From Bacillota bacterium (GTDB lineage Bacteria; Bacillota; Clostridia; Lachnospirales; Lachnospiraceae): a stretch of 50,904 bases of DNA. Below, piece by piece: positions 8,692 through 17,661 of the stretch. Below the pieces are notes generated by a model. The model saw only the letters and a program-made list of their open reading frames with translations. It made no database searches and was not told the DNA's origin. The DNA lies in contig JAEWHR010000083.1 in assembly GCA_023387655.1 (NCBI GenBank), forward strand, positions 1 through 50,904. Reading direction: 5' to 3'. The position numbers and the translations under genes were made by a program. Position 1 is the stretch's first letter; every line of letters starts with the position of its first letter.

Positions 8692-10446
8692 CTAATCATA
8701 AAATTCTCCAATCGTAATAGTGATCTCGCCATGTCCACTAATTGTATCTACATATAATATTACTTTTCCTTGTTTCAAAGGATTAAGCCTTACCGAATAA
8801 CTATCACTTTCTAATGTTGCCATACTAGGGTCAGAAAGACTCCATACCACAACTTCATCAAATATGTCTACTTCATAATAACCATCAGGATTCTTGATGT
8901 CCATATCCGTTAATCCATATATTCTTATCTTTTTAAGCCCAAGTACTTTCACGGTAAAACTCTTACTACATACACCTGCTGTTACAGATACCGTTACCGT
9001 ACCTTCACTTTTTGCAGTTAATAGTCCTGTATCTTGATCAATCGAGGCGATACTAGAATCTGACACCTTCCATATTGGTTTTATATTAACTCTATTAATT
9101 TCAACTTTACATTGATAGCTTTCATGGACTCTCATCACATCGGGCATATCGGTAATCGTAACATAACCAAGTACTTTCACGGAAAAACTCTTACTAAACA
9201 TACCTGCTGATACGGATACTGTAACCGTTCCTTCACGTTTTCCAGTTAACAGTCCTGTATTTTGATCAATTGAGGCAATACTAGAATCTGATACCTTCCA
9301 TATTGGTTTTATATAAACTCCAGTGATCTGTACTTTACATTGATAGCTTTCATCGATTTCTATCTCATCGATTTTATCGGTAATCGTAATATAACTATTG
9401 GTCGTAGGTAATACTTTAATTGTTATCTTCCCTATATATTTTGAGGTCGAACCATTTTTATAATATATCTTTACATCGGTGGTACCTGGCTGCTCTGTTG
9501 TTAGATATTGACTATAATTATATTCTTCATTCTGATGTACCTTCACGACCTTTGGGTTATCACTAACAAATTTTATTAAGTTTTTATCCAAATAAGAATC
9601 AAACAAAGAAAAATATTCCCAAATATTTAGAGTATTTCCAGCATATAACTGATATTCAAGCTTCGCATTTTTAGAAATAGTGGGTTCTATAATTTTTACA
9701 CGAAAAACCTTTTTCTTATTTTTGATAATGATCGAAGCTTTTGTTTCTCCGGGTTTTGTAGCCACATAATTACTATAATCCTTACTTATCTTTATTTTCT
9801 TAAACAATGCTTTATTCTCTGGAATCGGATTTTTATCATTTTCATCCTTAAAATCTGTTGCATCATAATAAAAATAAGAACTTTGCCAAGATTCAGGTAA
9901 ACTTATATCGGAACCGACAAAAATAGTAACCAGGTCTTCTGTCATGTCTGGTGTTCCAACGCATACTCTTCGCGACCCAAGATATTGTGTTACATCTTTA
10001 TAAGTTTCGTAGAAGCGAAGAACTGTTTCACCTTCCTTCAATCCTTTTACTTCATAGCTAGAATACCCATATGATGTTACCTTTATAATAGATGTATCTG
10101 CTGCAGTCACCTTTAATTTATATCCTTCTCTTTCTTTTGGTAACCATGGATTTAATCTATCAAAATCCCAACTTTCTGATTGTATCGTACTTAGATAAGT
10201 ACCATCAAACTCTTTAATCCAGCGGTAGCGTGGAACTATATATAAGTCCCAATTTACGTTAGTTCCTACATCAAGATGCAATATCTCATCTACCTTGTCA
10301 GCATTTGCATGTTCATGCAACATTTCTTTGATTCGCCCACTATCCTCTGCGGCATTTGCCAAGATAGGTTTTGTTGATGGTAGACACCAAAGCATTCCTA
10401 TGGCATACATAATCACTATATATCGAAGCACTTTCACTCTATTCAT
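8692..10446 (-). CDS. Secreted protein with Big_2 bacterial Ig-like repeats, 584 aa
   Basis: The N-terminus (MNRVKVLRYIVIMYAIGMLW) is a signal peptide with likely cleavage after LANAA near residue 33. Residues 352-427 and 428-503 are two 76-residue Big_2 domains that are almost identical in the core KPIWKVSDSSIASIDQ, with the family hallmark GLLT.K.EGTVTVSV. A third, divergent copy occupies about 504-580. The first 350 residues hold further beta-rich sequence with the same EGETVLRF/PGTTDVKI signature, suggesting degenerate Ig-like domains. The protein is likely a cell-surface adhesin or scaffold. It starts at ATG 10446 behind GGGAGGGG, 15 bp after its upstream neighbour, so both are one operon. 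No enzymatic domain is visible. Confidence 0.85.
   Translation of the reverse strand: MNRVKVLRYIVIMYAIGMLWCLPSTKPILANAAEDSGRIKEMLHEHANADKVDEILHLDVGTNVNWDLYIVPRYRWIKEFDGTYLSTIQSESWDFDRLNPWLPKEREGYKLKVTAADTSIIKVTSYGYSSYEVKGLKEGETVLRFYETYKDVTQYLGSRRVCVGTPDMTEDLVTIFVGSDISLPESWQSSYFYYDATDFKDENDKNPIPENKALFKKIKISKDYSNYVATKPGETKASIIIKNKKKVFRVKIIEPTISKNAKLEYQLYAGNTLNIWEYFSLFDSYLDKNLIKFVSDNPKVVKVHQNEEYNYSQYLTTEQPGTTDVKIYYKNGSTSKYIGKITIKVLPTTNSYITITDKIDEIEIDESYQCKVQITGVYIKPIWKVSDSSIASIDQNTGLLTGKREGTVTVSVSAGMFSKSFSVKVLGYVTITDMPDVMRVHESYQCKVEINRVNIKPIWKVSDSSIASIDQDTGLLTAKSEGTVTVSVTAGVCSKSFTVKVLGLKKIRIYGLTDMDIKNPDGYYEVDIFDEVVVWSLSDPSMATLESDSYSVRLNPLKQGKVILYVDTISGHGEITITIGEFYD
8938..9393 (-). repeat. Two 228-bp tandem repeats encoding Big_2 domains
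   Basis: Codons 352-427 (9166-9393) and 428-503 (8938-9165) of the surface protein are direct repeats with long identical runs at nucleotide level, showing a recent internal duplication or gene conversion. Confidence 0.75.
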
Positions 10447-10461
10447 CTTATCACCCCTCCC

Positions 10462-11688
10462 CTATTCACTGGCCTGCTTCACATAATATACGATGCTACT
10501 ATATCTCGTCGGATCATATGTAACTCCAGAGCTTGTATCAAAGACTTCCGCTACACTAATCACAAAATCTCCAAATTGACGACCAATGACACCAATCCAG
10601 TTTTGTCGTTTCAAATCAGTCCAATAATATTGACTATTGTGCTTGATTCCTGGAATTCCAGGCACAACCGGTCTTGTAAATAGATCATAAGTTATTACAT
10701 TGTATAGGGTTTCTGGTGTACTTGATATAAAGTAACACAAAGCTTTTAAAGTATTCAAGTCTTGTTCCTTGTCTGTTAGATTAACAAAGACTTCAATTTT
10801 CCAATACTCTGTGTTATTTATTTTAATAGGATCCGCTTTAAGCATTGGGAAGGTATGCTTGGTATAGCTGAATTTACCATCGGTACTAACATCCAATCGA
10901 TCCCACCAAGCGTCCGTAGTGATTTTATTGGCGTCTCGATAAGCTTTGGTATATTCCATTGCCTTCTCATCCATTGCTTTGTTTAACACAGAAGGATTAT
11001 CATTCATATCCCTTCCAATCTCATAACTTTGTAAAAAGTGATCTCTTGTATAGAATGTCACCCCGTAAAGTGTGGTTTGATCTAATTCCTTCTTATTCAG
11101 ATTAACAAATGTTTTATACCAAAGCTGGGAATATGGTGTATATACTTTATTATAATTAGGAACGCTTGAAGCCTTCTTTACATTACTAAAACAATATACC
11201 CCATCCACATCTCCATATTCTTTATACTTTGCTATAGAATCACCACTAAAATATGACACATGACTTAATGTCATCAAAGTACTCAGATGGCAATAAAAAA
11301 GGTCGTTATATTTTGTTGCAGCAACCGACGCTGTTTTCTTTACAATTTTGGATTTCCCATTTTGATAGGTATAATCTTTCTTACCAATGGTATATGTATT
11401 TTTTACTGATGTAGTCTTGGATATTGTAACTGTCTCAACACTCGTTGTATTTTCTTGATATAGATAACCTAATGCCATAGCAAGTAGTTCTGCAGGAACC
11501 ATTAAGTTACCGTCCGGCGTAAGCCGTACTAGATTATCATAAGCCACCCAATGTCCTGCTGTTTGTTCTACCAAGATTAAGTAGTTCTTAGTTTTTTTTG
11601 ATGCCCCCTGTGCGAAATTCACTGGTATTAGATTCACAATAGCGATAGTGAATGCTAATAAGAATGAAAGAAACCTTTTACTTCTCAT
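10462..11688 (-). CDS. Secreted protein with copper-amine-oxidase-N-like domain, 408 aa
   Basis: A signal peptide (residues 1-29, ending FAQGAS) is followed by a region (about 35-135) that reads like the Cu_amine_oxidN1 stalk domain: VRLTPDGNLMVPAELLAMAL, then TVTISKT and TYTIGKKDYTYQNGK, and later FYCHLSTLMTLSHV. In Firmicutes this domain is a cell-surface module and does not imply amine oxidase activity. The C-terminal 270 residues are not recognised. ATG 11688 is preceded by AAGGGAGG. It is the first gene of a two-gene operon with the Big_2 protein, which suggests both act at the cell wall, perhaps as a complex (inference). Confidence 0.75.
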   Translation of the reverse strand: MRSKRFLSFLLAFTIAIVNLIPVNFAQGASKKTKNYLILVEQTAGHWVAYDNLVRLTPDGNLMVPAELLAMALGYLYQENTTSVETVTISKTTSVKNTYTIGKKDYTYQNGKSKIVKKTASVAATKYNDLFYCHLSTLMTLSHVSYFSGDSIAKYKEYGDVDGVYCFSNVKKASSVPNYNKVYTPYSQLWYKTFVNLNKKELDQTTLYGVTFYTRDHFLQSYEIGRDMNDNPSVLNKAMDEKAMEYTKAYRDANKITTDAWWDRLDVSTDGKFSYTKHTFPMLKADPIKINNTEYWKIEVFVNLTDKEQDLNTLKALCYFISSTPETLYNVITYDLFTRPVVPGIPGIKHNSQYYWTDLKRQNWIGVIGRQFGDFVISVAEVFDTSSGVTYDPTRYSSIVYYVKQASE

Positions 11689-11832
11689 TTGTTAGCCTCC
11701 CTTAGTATGTTACTAATATATGGTAAGAGTATACTTTATAATTCGATCTTTTTCAACAGACTTTCCTTATTACCTTCTTTAATTATTATACTGGTAAGAC
11801 TGGGCGAGTACTTGCAACATCATTTTCAGACT

Positions 11833-11858
11833 AAAAAGCCCGCTATTGCGGGCTTTTT
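11833..11858 (-). terminator. Intrinsic terminator after the beta-propeller protein gene
   Basis: A perfect 11-bp stem, AAAAAGCCCGC at 11833-11843 with GCGGGCTTTTT at 11848-11858, and a 4-nt loop. It lies 27 bp past the stop of the minus-strand gene ending at 11885. Confidence 0.9.
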
Positions 11859-11884
11859 GTATACTTATTTAAATACGATATAAT

Positions 11885-13843
11885 TTAATAAGGGATAGTA
11901 ATGATAAGTTTACACTCTGGGTAGCTAAATACAGCTATACTACTATCTGTTAAAAAATATAATTTATCATTTGTATAGCTAAAACGAGCATTCTCAATAT
12001 TAAGAATGAATTCATCAATATCAGCAAGTGTTGTTAAACCTGAAGAATCAGTAACCTTTATGACTGTTCCAGTTGTTCTTTTATCGGTCCAAGCCATGTC
12101 AGATAATGGAAATGCAAATATATTATTTTTTGCATCAACCATAACACTGTGTGGGTCATAACTTACTGGACTGTATGAACCTTCCGCATAGTTTTTTACA
12201 AAGACTTCTTTTGGGTTATACAAATCACTCACGTCGAACAAACTTAATTTAAATCCCAAATCAATTACTTCGTCTGTAGCAACTTTTTCTCCGTTATTAT
12301 CTGTATAAAACTGTTCTTGTGTATTTCTTCCAAATCCCACTAAATATTGGTTACCCACTGGATGTAAATATTGGCTAAAACCAGGTATTTTTAATTCTCC
12401 TGTTTTTAAAGGGTTTTCAGGATTTGAAAGGTCAAACACGAATAGCGGGTCAACGTTGCGATATGTTACCATATATCCGACATTCCCCATAAAACGGACG
12501 GAATAGATCCTTTCATTCACAGCAAGACCTGTAATGGAAGCAATTGGATTCATGGTACTGATATCAACTGTCGTGATACCGTTACCATCGGAATAACTTC
12601 CGGAAGCAACCCTTAAAATTCCATTGTATTCATCCATGGAATACTGATTGATCAGTCTTCCATCTACTTTAGCTATACCAGCAAATTCTATATTCATGCC
12701 ATTGATTGCGAACCGATAAATTTCAGTTGATATGGAGTAATCCATCGGTTTGCTGGAGAATGAATCGTCTATTACTTGAAGTTGGTTTATCTCTTTACTA
12801 ATATATAGCGAATTTGTATTCATATAGATACTAGAACCTGAACCAAGATATGCCTGAGGGCTTACCACATCATCTTTTGTGATATCAAAGGTGCCAATTA
12901 ATAGATATTGTGTTTCTTTGCTACCAGGAAAATAAGAAATATCATCAGGTTGTATTACTTTCATTTCCGTGGAAGCTGCTGTGTCTTTGTACATAGGAAG
13001 TATTTCATAATCATTTATGTCATAACCTGAAATATAGGAAATTTGCTTATTGGTTATAAAATATAAATTATTTCCTATTAATCTTGTTGACACTTCCTCC
13101 CCTTCAATTTCAACCATACGTTTTAAATTAGGGACGTTCCTGTTACTAATATCATATATTGCAAACACAGTAAACGGGTTCAAAGAATTTGAATCATTGG
13201 ATTCTCTTATGGCACTATAATTAGCATAGGATTTTGAAGTATCCAATCTGTTATGAAATACTTCATATTTCCATCCACATAAAACTAGGATATCACCGCA
13301 AATATACATATCATATAGCATATTGTTATTATTGTTGATCTGCGTTTTACTTACTAAAATAGGTTGTTCTTTGGAAGTATCAAAGATACTAAGTAATCCA
13401 TTATTTAAATAATAAAGATACTTACCATCATTTTTTATAATATCTGCTTCGTCAACACCTGATACCTGAACATTAGTTTGTGAATATCCAGTGTTATTAT
13501 CTACCTTATCATTTGTGCTACCTTCTGTTACTACTTCTTCTTCTACTCTGTCTGTTTTCCATGAATAATCATTACTTCTGATAACATTCATGGAGTTAAG
13601 AATGGAGAGTAGTTTCTTATAGGTACCAACATTTGCAATTTTTTCATTTATTTTTGTATCTGTATTAAGTAAATCCCTATATAATACACTTGATACAACA
13701 TTTTCGTTGTTATAAACATTAATTTTTTGTAAGTAACTACTTAATACAGAATTAACATCGCAACCCATTCCCATGGATACAATGAACAAAATTAAAATTA
13801 TGGATATAATTTTTTGTTTAAATTTTCGCTTTGCTTGCTTCAT
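11885..13843 (-). CDS. Secreted beta-propeller domain protein (Beta_propel family), 652 aa
   Basis: The protein begins with a basic patch and one hydrophobic segment (about residues 10-27) ending GMGC, so it is either a lipoprotein or a signal-anchored protein. The body matches secreted proteins with the C-terminal Beta_propel domain (PF09826): SQTNVQVSGVDEADIIKNDG, then YLYYLNNGLLSIFD, VYFVTYRN-type strands, and the late block DPHSVMVDAKNNIFAFPLSD. The family is usually 600-700 residues, in agreement. I chose ATG 13843 over the longer frame back to 13933 because it has a GGGAG site and a proper signal sequence follows directly. The gene is monocistronic with a terminator. Its function is unknown. 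Confidence 0.85.
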   Translation of the reverse strand: MKQAKRKFKQKIISIILILFIVSMGMGCDVNSVLSSYLQKINVYNNENVVSSVLYRDLLNTDTKINEKIANVGTYKKLLSILNSMNVIRSNDYSWKTDRVEEEVVTEGSTNDKVDNNTGYSQTNVQVSGVDEADIIKNDGKYLYYLNNGLLSIFDTSKEQPILVSKTQINNNNNMLYDMYICGDILVLCGWKYEVFHNRLDTSKSYANYSAIRESNDSNSLNPFTVFAIYDISNRNVPNLKRMVEIEGEEVSTRLIGNNLYFITNKQISYISGYDINDYEILPMYKDTAASTEMKVIQPDDISYFPGSKETQYLLIGTFDITKDDVVSPQAYLGSGSSIYMNTNSLYISKEINQLQVIDDSFSSKPMDYSISTEIYRFAINGMNIEFAGIAKVDGRLINQYSMDEYNGILRVASGSYSDGNGITTVDISTMNPIASITGLAVNERIYSVRFMGNVGYMVTYRNVDPLFVFDLSNPENPLKTGELKIPGFSQYLHPVGNQYLVGFGRNTQEQFYTDNNGEKVATDEVIDLGFKLSLFDVSDLYNPKEVFVKNYAEGSYSPVSYDPHSVMVDAKNNIFAFPLSDMAWTDKRTTGTVIKVTDSSGLTTLADIDEFILNIENARFSYTNDKLYFLTDSSIAVFSYPECKLIITIPY

Positions 13844-14013
13844 TCTAGATACATCTCCCATCCTATGATATTTAGTTTTCATAATATAGACGATGTGTAT
13901 CTTATGATGGTTCCATATATTGCTAATTATCATAATAGATAATCATTGTTTATCGCGTTATTATAATTTATTATTCTATAATAGGATAGTTTCTTAAACA
14001 GTCTACTTAAACT

Positions 14014-14043
14014 ATAAAAAGCCCGCTAATGCAGGCTTTTTAT
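14014..14043 (-). terminator. Intrinsic terminator after the dehydrogenase pair
   Basis: A 13-bp stem with one G-U pair (14014-14026 with 14031-14043) and loop TAAT. On the minus strand it ends GCGGGCTTTTTAT, 35 bp beyond the stop at 14079. Confidence 0.88.
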
Positions 14044-14078
14044 ATATTTGTGCGCCTATGATAGGCACAATCTAGTCT

Positions 14079-14984
14079 TTAATTGTTATTATCCTTTAAA
14101 AATGTTTCAATATTATTTAATACCTTTTCACTTAAACGATCAAAGGCTTGTTTTGTTCGTCCAGTAGACACATGCATACAATTCACATGAGGATGTTTCA
14201 AGAGTTCACCAGTAGCATCTCCTAATGCGCCAGCTGTATCGCAGAAAAACTCATTATTACCACTTTCAAGCCACTTAGCTAGTGCAGCAACATCATGGGA
14301 TGGACCAATTGAGGTATTAAACATGATTTTATCATTACCAAGACATTCAAACTCTTCTTCATGGAATAAGATAACATTTTTATTTAAACAGGTACAGACT
14401 ACATCTACTGTCTGTAGCAATTCTTTTAATGGTAAATATTTAATGTCTCTTGCTTCTTCTTCTGGTTTTCGGGTACGGCTATAATAGTATAAATCTGCGC
14501 CTAAAGCCTGAAGTGCAACAGCAATCATCTGTCCAGATGTACCAAGACCTACGATACCAACCTTTAAGTCAGTGATCTCTATCGGAAGTTCTTTCCACTG
14601 TTTCCCACCGAAACCATGTAGGTAGCGGACAAGTTCACTGATGACATACTCAACAACACCTTGATCACCATAATCGCGTATTCCGTAAACTGTGATATTT
14701 TTAGCATTAGCGGTACGAATATCAACATTGGCGCTTTCTGGGGAATACAAGCTACAACACATACCAATATAGCGGATATTCGGACAGGCATCCAATACTT
14801 CCTTATCAATGCTACTGGTGTAGCTAAGTAATACAGCATCAGCATCACCAATTCGGTCAATAATCTCTTGGTTGTCCTTTGGAATATCTTGAAAAAGGAT
14901 TACTTCTTTTGCATACTCATGAAGTTTTTGCTCCGCAGATGGAATTAAGCTAACTGGTTCAATTGCAACTAATTTATTAAACAT
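14079..14984 (-). CDS. Divergent D-2-hydroxyacid dehydrogenase family protein, 301 aa
   Basis: The NAD-binding Rossmann domain is clear: KVGIVGLGTSGQMIA (GxGxxG) near residue 150, followed by a basic YYSRTRK at the second strand that would favour NADP. The flanking catalytic domain follows the D-isomer dehydrogenase plan. However, the family's catalytic Arg, normally in NTARG, is replaced by Ile in NTSIGP, and the Glu after the AGxxDV segment is not found (DTAGALGDATGE). The terminal His may be that of CMHVSTG. The enzyme could be catalytically altered or use another substrate. It starts at ATG 14984 behind AGGAGGG, 13 bp after the aspartate-dehydrogenase-like gene, so the two are one operon. 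Confidence 0.8.
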   Translation of the reverse strand: MFNKLVAIEPVSLIPSAEQKLHEYAKEVILFQDIPKDNQEIIDRIGDADAVLLSYTSSIDKEVLDACPNIRYIGMCCSLYSPESANVDIRTANAKNITVYGIRDYGDQGVVEYVISELVRYLHGFGGKQWKELPIEITDLKVGIVGLGTSGQMIAVALQALGADLYYYSRTRKPEEEARDIKYLPLKELLQTVDVVCTCLNKNVILFHEEEFECLGNDKIMFNTSIGPSHDVAALAKWLESGNNEFFCDTAGALGDATGELLKHPHVNCMHVSTGRTKQAFDRLSEKVLNNIETFLKDNNN

Positions 14985-14997
14985 AGATTATCCCTCC

Positions 14998-15783
14998 TTA
15001 AAACACAATTGGTGCTACGGCATTTTGCAGAACTGCCACTACACTCCAAGCTGCTACCTTACTGGTTCGTGAATAGATATTAAGCTCTGTTCTTACTTCT
15101 TCACCTTGAATTTCGATTTTGTATTCATCACCTCTAAAACCAGGTACCGCATCGATATTCATTATGGTATTTTCAGGGCCTGCGCTAGCAAGAGCAGTTG
15201 CTACAGCTACATTTACATGAGTTGGAAGGATAGCGATGGCTTCCTTGGTTGTCCCTGTAAATACTTGCTCACGTTCTGTGATCTCTAACAATCCCTCCTT
15301 ATAAAGAGGTGTGTAGTAAAGGGAACCAGGCGCTTTTTGTGAGCTAATAGAAGCTGTAATTGGGCTCATAAGCGCAGCGGTACGTAATACATCAAAACCG
15401 CCAACAGCACCGCTAGCAATATATACGCGTCGTTTATTACGTGCAGCTGTGTTTTTAACGCGCTCATAAAATTCACCATCAGCAAACGCTCCGATGGAAA
15501 GTACGACAAGATTAGAACCGCCGTTAAGTATAATTTCACTATAATCCCTGATTGCTTTAACAGATGCTGCCTCTGCTATATAATCTGGTTTCATTTCCAT
15601 AAGTTCATTGATATCGGAACATGCCTTACAGCCAAAATGTTCAGCAAATGCTTTCGCACGTTCATAAGTCCTACCTAATACAGCAACAAGTTCATATTCT
15701 GGTAGATAGCCATCTTTTACTGCATTGGCTACGATTTCATTTAGATAACCACAGCCGAGAAGCGCTAATTTAATTTTACTCAT
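14998..15783 (-). CDS. Aspartate dehydrogenase family protein (NadX-like), 261 aa
   Basis: The N-terminal NAD(P)-binding domain contains LALLGCGYLNEIVANAV and the C-terminal part matches the aspartate dehydrogenase fold (DUF108/PF01958): GAVGGFDVLRTAAL, GTTKEAIAILPTHVNVAVATALA, with the conserved His in PTHVNVA. Family members are 250-270 residues and oxidise L-aspartate to iminoaspartate, in some bacteria feeding NAD synthesis with NadA. No nadA or nadC lies here, and the partner is a divergent 2-hydroxyacid dehydrogenase, so the substrate may differ. ATG 15783 has AGGAG at 9 nt. Family confidence is good; the exact reaction is inferred. Confidence 0.8.
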   Translation of the reverse strand: MSKIKLALLGCGYLNEIVANAVKDGYLPEYELVAVLGRTYERAKAFAEHFGCKACSDINELMEMKPDYIAEAASVKAIRDYSEIILNGGSNLVVLSIGAFADGEFYERVKNTAARNKRRVYIASGAVGGFDVLRTAALMSPITASISSQKAPGSLYYTPLYKEGLLEITEREQVFTGTTKEAIAILPTHVNVAVATALASAGPENTIMNIDAVPGFRGDEYKIEIQGEEVRTELNIYSRTSKVAAWSVVAVLQNAVAPIVF

Positions 15784-16169
15784 AGTTGTATTCTCCTTCT
15801 AGTTAATTAATGCTTAAAGGCTATTCTACCATACAAATCCCTTTCGGTCTACCTACATGACCTATGTTAACTAGGTATTGAGGTAAGTTAAGTTTATAAT
15901 CAGGCTATTTATATATTTTTTTCATGCGCTATCTATAGTTTTGTTTATTTGTTTTTCAGATAATTCTTCATAGTAATATTAGTGAATCAATGTCTTGTAT
16001 TTATTACAGAAATTAATTATTACTCTAATTAGCCAAACTCTCATGAGTTATTTATTATAAAATGATTTGTTAAGAAATCAAAGGTAAAAAAATAAGAAGT
16101 CACACGTATAATACTGCTACGCATGACCTCTTGTAAAATTAGCAAATTACTTTTAATTTAGCTCCCTAG
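15784..16169. other. Intergenic region upstream of the dehydrogenase pair
   Basis: The stretch carries the terminator of the histidine kinase gene at 16095-16131 and presumably the minus-strand promoter of the dehydrogenase pair near 15800-15900. No convincing ORF, riboswitch or repeat is visible. Confidence 0.5.
16095..16131 (-). terminator. Intrinsic terminator of the two-component operon
   Basis: In minus-strand RNA the segments 16118-16131 and 16095-16108 pair over 14 bp using several G-U pairs with no mismatch, followed by CUUAUUUUUUU. The many G-U pairs make it a terminator on the minus strand only. Confidence 0.85.
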
Positions 16170-17588
16170 CTAATTACAATGAATTGTTTTCCTGTTACTT
16201 CTTGGTAAAATTACTCGAAAAACGCTTCCAACCTCTTTTTTACTTGTTACTTCAACCTTTCCACCATGAGCATGGACTACGGATTTTACAATTGCTAATC
16301 CGATTCCAGCACCTCCGGTTTTTCTATTTCTAGACTTATCTGCTCGATAAAATCGTTCGAAAATATAAGGCAATTCTTCTTCTGATATACCAACTCCATT
16401 ATCTTTTATCTGAATAACAAGATCGGAATCGGAGTCTTTAATCAAAATCTCTATCTTTCCGTATCTGGGTGTGTATTTTATGGCATTAGATAATAGATTT
16501 ATAATCACCTGACTTATTCGCTCTTTATCAACGAGAATACAATCAGCGGTACCTATGATTGAAACATCTAGATTTTTATTATATATTTCTGTTTCAAAAT
16601 TATCAGTTATAATTTCAATAACCTCTGCGATATTAACTGAAGTTATGTTTAATTTTAAATTCTCATTTTCAACTTTTTCTAGTTGTTCTAGATCTTTAAC
16701 GAGATTTGTTATACGTGTGATTTCTTCATAGCAGCTTTTTAGTCGATCAGTTGTTGGTTCCCAGACACCTTCTATCATAGCTTCAATATGGGTTCCAATT
16801 GTAGTGAGTGGTGTTCTTAGTTCATGTGAAACATCCGAAGTTAATTGCTTTCGAATTCCTTCTTGTTTTTCTAGCGTACTTGCTAAATTATTGATTGAGG
16901 ATACTAACTCATCTAGCTCAATTGTTCCGGTATGTTCTTCAAAACGTATTTCATAATTTCCTTCTGCTATTTCTTTTGCCATTTTCATCGTTTTGGTAAT
17001 TGGACTTGAGATCCTCTTAGCCATTAATAAACCCATATATACAGCAAATGCTAATGAAATAGCACCGATGGTGACTAGGATGGTATTTAACGCACTTAAA
17101 AACTGGAAATCATTTTCGCTAAGAAAATAAGGACCATAATAGCTGATAGATACCTTTCCAACTGCATTCAATCCTTGATTCAGATAATAATCTTGAGAAG
17201 TAAATTCTCCATTCATTCTTGGATATTTCTTTTGCATTCGCTCCGATATATCTGCCATAACCTTAGTACACAAAGTCATATCATGCAATTCTGCATCCCA
17301 AACAGAGCTACCATCGATTTCATATACTTTGATTATATAACCATCATATAAAGCGTTCATACCTATGGTATGGATAAAATCTGTATTCCAAGTGTCAGTA
17401 CTTATATCGTATTGCTGGCTAAGACTTGAAACAATATCCTCTGTCTTTTGCTCTTGTTGTTTGGCTATATAGTTTTTAAATTTATGATTAATAAATATAT
17501 TTGACAAAATACTGATGAGAGCTACTGTTATTAAAACAACCAAAGCTATCGTTAGCGAAAGCTGAGTCTTTAAACTCTTTTTTTTCAC
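16170..17588 (-). CDS. Sensor histidine kinase, 472 aa
   Basis: A membrane sensor kinase partnered with the response regulator just upstream. A first membrane segment (about residues 10-32), an extracytoplasmic sensor of about 140 residues and a second segment (about 165-190) precede a HAMP linker. HisKA carries the phospho-acceptor His in SDVSHELRTPLTTIG (about residue 255). The ATPase has N box NLLSNAIKYT, G1 DNGVGI, F box YIFERFYR and G2 GGAGIGLAIVKS. I place the start at GTG 17588, because GGAGG stands 5 nt before it; ATG 17600 is the alternative, and the frame extends to TTG 17633 without a ribosome site. The signal is unknown; the neighbouring metal/redox genes suggest envelope stress or a metal. 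Confidence 0.93.
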   Translation of the reverse strand: MKKKSLKTQLSLTIALVVLITVALISILSNIFINHKFKNYIAKQQEQKTEDIVSSLSQQYDISTDTWNTDFIHTIGMNALYDGYIIKVYEIDGSSVWDAELHDMTLCTKVMADISERMQKKYPRMNGEFTSQDYYLNQGLNAVGKVSISYYGPYFLSENDFQFLSALNTILVTIGAISLAFAVYMGLLMAKRISSPITKTMKMAKEIAEGNYEIRFEEHTGTIELDELVSSINNLASTLEKQEGIRKQLTSDVSHELRTPLTTIGTHIEAMIEGVWEPTTDRLKSCYEEITRITNLVKDLEQLEKVENENLKLNITSVNIAEVIEIITDNFETEIYNKNLDVSIIGTADCILVDKERISQVIINLLSNAIKYTPRYGKIEILIKDSDSDLVIQIKDNGVGISEEELPYIFERFYRADKSRNRKTGGAGIGLAIVKSVVHAHGGKVEVTSKKEVGSVFRVILPRSNRKTIHCN

Positions 17589-17641
17589 CCTAACCTCCAT
17601 TCTAGTACAACCCTGTAAATTAGTGATGCACAAATTTGTCG

Positions 17642-17661
17642 AGTGAGATACTTATCTCACT
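17642..17661 (-). promoter_or_regulatory. Palindrome between response regulator and kinase genes
   Basis: A perfect 9-2-9 inverted repeat, AGTGAGATA (17642-17650) and TATCTCACT (17653-17661), starts inside the response-regulator stop codon and lies about 55 bp before the kinase start. It has no U-tract after it, so it may be a protein-binding site or an mRNA stability hairpin rather than a terminator. Confidence 0.45.
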
